This document shows, piece by piece, positions 43,312 to 47,314 of a stretch of DNA of 47,314 bases. Each line of letters starts with the position of its first letter. Positions within the stretch are counted from its first letter, which is position 1. This stretch comes from Coriobacteriia bacterium (GTDB taxonomy: Bacteria; Actinomycetota; Coriobacteriia; Anaerosomatales; SLCP01). The DNA lies in NCBI GenBank assembly GCA_007121015.1, contig SKMN01000010.1, positions 1-47,314 on the forward strand. The letters run 5' to 3'. Position numbers and translations under genes: made by a program. The notes beneath the pieces are model-generated. The model did not search any database, was not told the origin of the DNA, and saw nothing but the letters and a program-made list of their open reading frames with translations.

Positions 43312-44565
43312 TCAGGCGACGAGGTGCTTTACGTCGGATGTGGAGAACGGACCTATCATCGCGAGCACGCGGTCGCCGGTCAACACCTCTGCCGCGACCT
43401 TGCGGAGGTTCTCGGACGTGACCGAGTCGACCCGCTCTACGATTTCGTCGACCGACAGCAGTTCACCATCGGTGACGGCGTTCTTGCCGAGGCGCGTCAT
43501 ACGGTTGCGCGTGTGCTCGAGGCTGAGCACGAGATGGCCCTTGATCGACTCTTTGGAGCGCGCGATCTCCTCATCGGTGAGGCCGGACCGCAAGACGTTC
43601 GCGAACTCGTCCTGGATGAGACGCACGACCTCCTCCGCGTTCGACGGACGCGTACCGGCGTAGACGGCGAACTGACCCGTGTCCTGGAAGTGCGCGTTGA
43701 ACGAGTACACCGAGTAGACGAGACCCTTCTTCTCGCGGATCTCCTGAAAGAGACGTGACGACATACCACCGCCGAGCACGTTGTCGAGCACGGCGAGGGT
43801 GAAGCGGTCATGGTCACGAGCCGAGAGCCCGGTGACGCCATAGCAGATGTGCGCCTGCTCGGTGTCCTTCTCGAGCACCGTGAGGCGTCCGGTCGAGGGC
43901 GACGCGGCTTCCGGACGCTCGCTCCTCGGTCCGACCGGGAGGTCGGCAAGGTGCGTGCGAGCAAGCTCGACGAGCGCGTCGTGGTCGAGGCTGCCTGCAG
44001 CGGCCACCACGCAGTTGCCTGTGAGGTAGTGACGCGTGCGGAACGCGACCGACTGGCTGTGGTCGAAGGAGCCCACCGTCTCACGGCTGCCGAGGATTGG
44101 CAGGCCTATCGGGTGCTCGGGCCACAGCGTCCGGGCGAAGAGCTCGTGGATGCGGTCGTCGGGCGTGTCTTCCATGCGAGCGATCTCTTCGATTACGACC
44201 TCGCGCTCTTTCACGCAGGCCTCGTCAGCGAGGGAGGCGTGGCAGACCATGTCCGAGAGGATCTCGACAGCGGTCGGCAGGTGCTCGTCGATCACGCGCG
44301 AGTAGTAGCAGGTGTACTCCTTGCTCGTGAACGCGTTCAGCTCGGCGCCGATCCTGTCGAACTCCTCGGATATCTGACTGGCCGAGCGGGTCGGCGTTCC
44401 CTTGAACATCATGTGCTCCATGAAGTGGGACATTCCGGCCTCGGCGGGAGTCTCGTCGCGACTCCCTACCGAGAACCAGATGCCGAGGGCCACGGAGCGC
44501 ACCGAGTCGATAGACTCGGTCAGCACCGTGATGCCGTTATCGAGTTCGGTGCGGCGGTAGAACAC
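43312..44565 (-). CDS. M16 family zinc metallopeptidase
   Basis: A pitrilysin/processing-peptidase-like protease of 417 residues. The inverted zinc motif is H47-F-M-E50-H51, and Glu127 lies 76 residues further on (VVIEEIARMED), the expected third ligand. The second, inactive half carries GLVYSVYSFNAHF. There is no signal peptide, so it is cytoplasmic. GTG 44565 is chosen because AGGGAGG precedes it and it begins 16 nt after the pnp stop; the frame upstream runs through the pnp tail and is shadow. Linkage to pnp (as with Bacillus mlpA/ymxG) is common; the substrate is unknown. Confidence 0.93.
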   Translation of the reverse strand: MFYRRTELDNGITVLTESIDSVRSVALGIWFSVGSRDETPAEAGMSHFMEHMMFKGTPTRSASQISEEFDRIGAELNAFTSKEYTCYYSRVIDEHLPTAVEILSDMVCHASLADEACVKEREVVIEEIARMEDTPDDRIHELFARTLWPEHPIGLPILGSRETVGSFDHSQSVAFRTRHYLTGNCVVAAAGSLDHDALVELARTHLADLPVGPRSERPEAASPSTGRLTVLEKDTEQAHICYGVTGLSARDHDRFTLAVLDNVLGGGMSSRLFQEIREKKGLVYSVYSFNAHFQDTGQFAVYAGTRPSNAEEVVRLIQDEFANVLRSGLTDEEIARSKESIKGHLVLSLEHTRNRMTRLGKNAVTDGELLSVDEIVERVDSVTSENLRKVAAEVLTGDRVLAMIGPFSTSDVKHLVA

Positions 44566-44581
44566 GCGTCGGACCGCCTCC

Positions 44582-46780
<2,199 letters not shown>

Positions 46781-46806
46781 ATCACTCCACTTTCCTCTGC
46801 CTCTAC

Positions 46807-46829
46807 TCCCCGCGCCCCGTGCGCGGGGA
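46807..46829 (-). promoter_or_regulatory. Stem-loop in the pnp leader
   Basis: TCCCCGCG/CGCGGGGA form a perfect 8-bp stem with a 7-nt loop ending 26 nt before the pnp start. In E. coli a leader stem upstream of pnp is the target for RNase III and PNPase autoregulation; a similar role here is an analogy only. Confidence 0.5.
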
Positions 46830-46867
46830 CCTCTCGTTCACAGGACACATCTGGCGTCCTGCAGTAA

Positions 46868-46893
46868 GAAGGCGGAGGATGTCCCCCGCCTTC
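46868..46893 (-). terminator. Hairpin between rpsO and pnp
   Basis: GAAGGCGG/CCGCCTTC extended by three inner pairs (one G-U) gives an 11-bp stem with a 4-nt loop, 20 nt after the rpsO stop on the - strand. TTA follows, a very short U-run, so termination is probably partial, allowing read-through to pnp. Confidence 0.6.
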
Positions 46894-46912
46894 CGGAGTC
46901 CCGTATGGGTAC

Positions 46913-47182
46913 TTACCCTCGCAGCCCGAGCTTCGATACAAGCGCACGGTAGCGCTCGATGTCGGTCTCCTTCAGGTAGCGGAGGAGCCGACGGCGCTGA
47001 CCGACGAGTTTGAGGAGCCCGCGGCGGGTGTGATGATCCTTCTTGTGGGTCTTGAGGTGCTCGGTCAGATCCGAGATGCGTCGCGACAGCAGCGCGATCT
47101 GGACCTCGGGCGAGCCGGTGTCGCCTTCGCCGCGGGCGTGCTCGGCGACGATCTCGGCGACGACTTCCTTAGGCAACGACAT
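46913..47182 (-). CDS. rpsO: 30S ribosomal protein uS15
   Basis: An 89-residue 16S-rRNA-binding protein needed early in 30S assembly. The whole sequence is typical: [54 protein letters not shown] 47182 gives the standard length; its Shine-Dalgarno (AGAAG) is weak, as is common when S15 controls its own translation. The leader between promoter and start is about 90 nt and could fold, but I cannot assign a known S15-binding structure. Confidence 0.98.
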   Translation of the reverse strand: MSLPKEVVAEIVAEHARGEGDTGSPEVQIALLSRRISDLTEHLKTHKKDHHTRRGLLKLVGQRRRLLRYLKETDIERYRALVSKLGLRG

Positions 47183-47277
47183 ATCTTCTGTTCACCATGC
47201 TTCCTGGATTCGCCTCCGTCTGCGATGGCCGTCGGTGAGTCGGCTATCCCGGACGAAGGTACTGACACAACCCGCGC

Positions 47278-47283
47278 AGTATA
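47278..47283 (-). promoter_or_regulatory. Extended -10 of the rpsO promoter
   Basis: TATACT on the - strand preceded by TGG gives an extended -10 element. The expected -35 region (about 47301-47307, AAACGT) is poor. It would start a transcript with a leader of about 90 nt before rpsO. Confidence 0.55.
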
Positions 47284-47314
47284 CCACAGGGTCGCAGCAG
47301 ACGTTTGCGGCTCA

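Overview
This is a GC-rich, densely coded bacterial chromosome segment with 42 protein genes and no tRNA, rRNA, CRISPR array or insertion sequence that I can see. Several traits point to an anaerobic Gram-positive-like lineage. These are indolepyruvate:ferredoxin oxidoreductase, an oxygen-sensitive class III ribonucleotide reductase, RNase Y plus RNase J, an SpoVS protein, LexA operators of the CGAAC-N4-GTTYG type, and a housekeeping gene order of the Firmicutes/Actinomycetota kind. My best guess is an anaerobic deep-branching Actinomycetota (Coriobacteriia/Anaerosomatales-like); this is inference from gene content and base composition, not a database match.

Region 1 (225-11597) is entirely + strand. 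It opens with iorA-iorB, a double-ACT-domain protein, two paralogous periplasmic binding lipoproteins, livH-livM-livG-livF and a phenylacetate-CoA-ligase-like enzyme. Together these look like a module for taking up amino acids (probably aromatic or branched-chain) and oxidising the matching 2-oxo acids to acyl/aryl-CoA with reduced ferredoxin. Three small unassigned genes follow: a membrane protein, a membrane-anchored SH3b protein and a soluble acidic protein.

Region 2 (11592-11726) is the turning point of the window. A 28-bp sequence at 11592-11619 has the anatomy of a chromosomal dif site (XerC/XerD recombination site), and gene direction flips exactly there: all genes on the left point right, and all but one on the right point left. 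This is the pattern expected where two replication arms meet, so the window probably spans the replication terminus. A long hairpin at 11689-11726 separates the convergent transcription units.

Region 3 (11821-17740) carries a Nudix hydrolase, dUTPase, and the nrdR-nrdD-redoxin-nrdG anaerobic deoxynucleotide set with tandem NrdR boxes in front. Next comes a LysM membrane protein divergent from lexA, with three SOS boxes between them; this resembles YneA/Rv2719c-type SOS division inhibitors. lexA is the only + strand gene right of dif.

Region 4 (17760-29057, - strand) reads in transcription order: rny; then, after a terminator, a GHKL ATPase, spoVS, a PHP phosphoesterase, miaB, a LigB/MEMO-AMMECR1 fusion, miaA, dapF, dapL and hflX.

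Region 5 (29371-47182, - strand) reads: rpsO, pnp, an M16 peptidase, dapB, lysC, dapA, rnj, ftsK, a RodZ-like gene, yajQ, rimO, pgsA, cinA, thpR, recA and recX. recA has its own LexA-controlled promoter. Two themes run through regions 4 and 5: RNA decay (PNPase, RNase J, RNase Y) and diaminopimelate synthesis (LysC, DapA, DapB, DapL, DapF). FtsK, the translocase that activates XerCD at dif, lies about 25 kb from the dif site.
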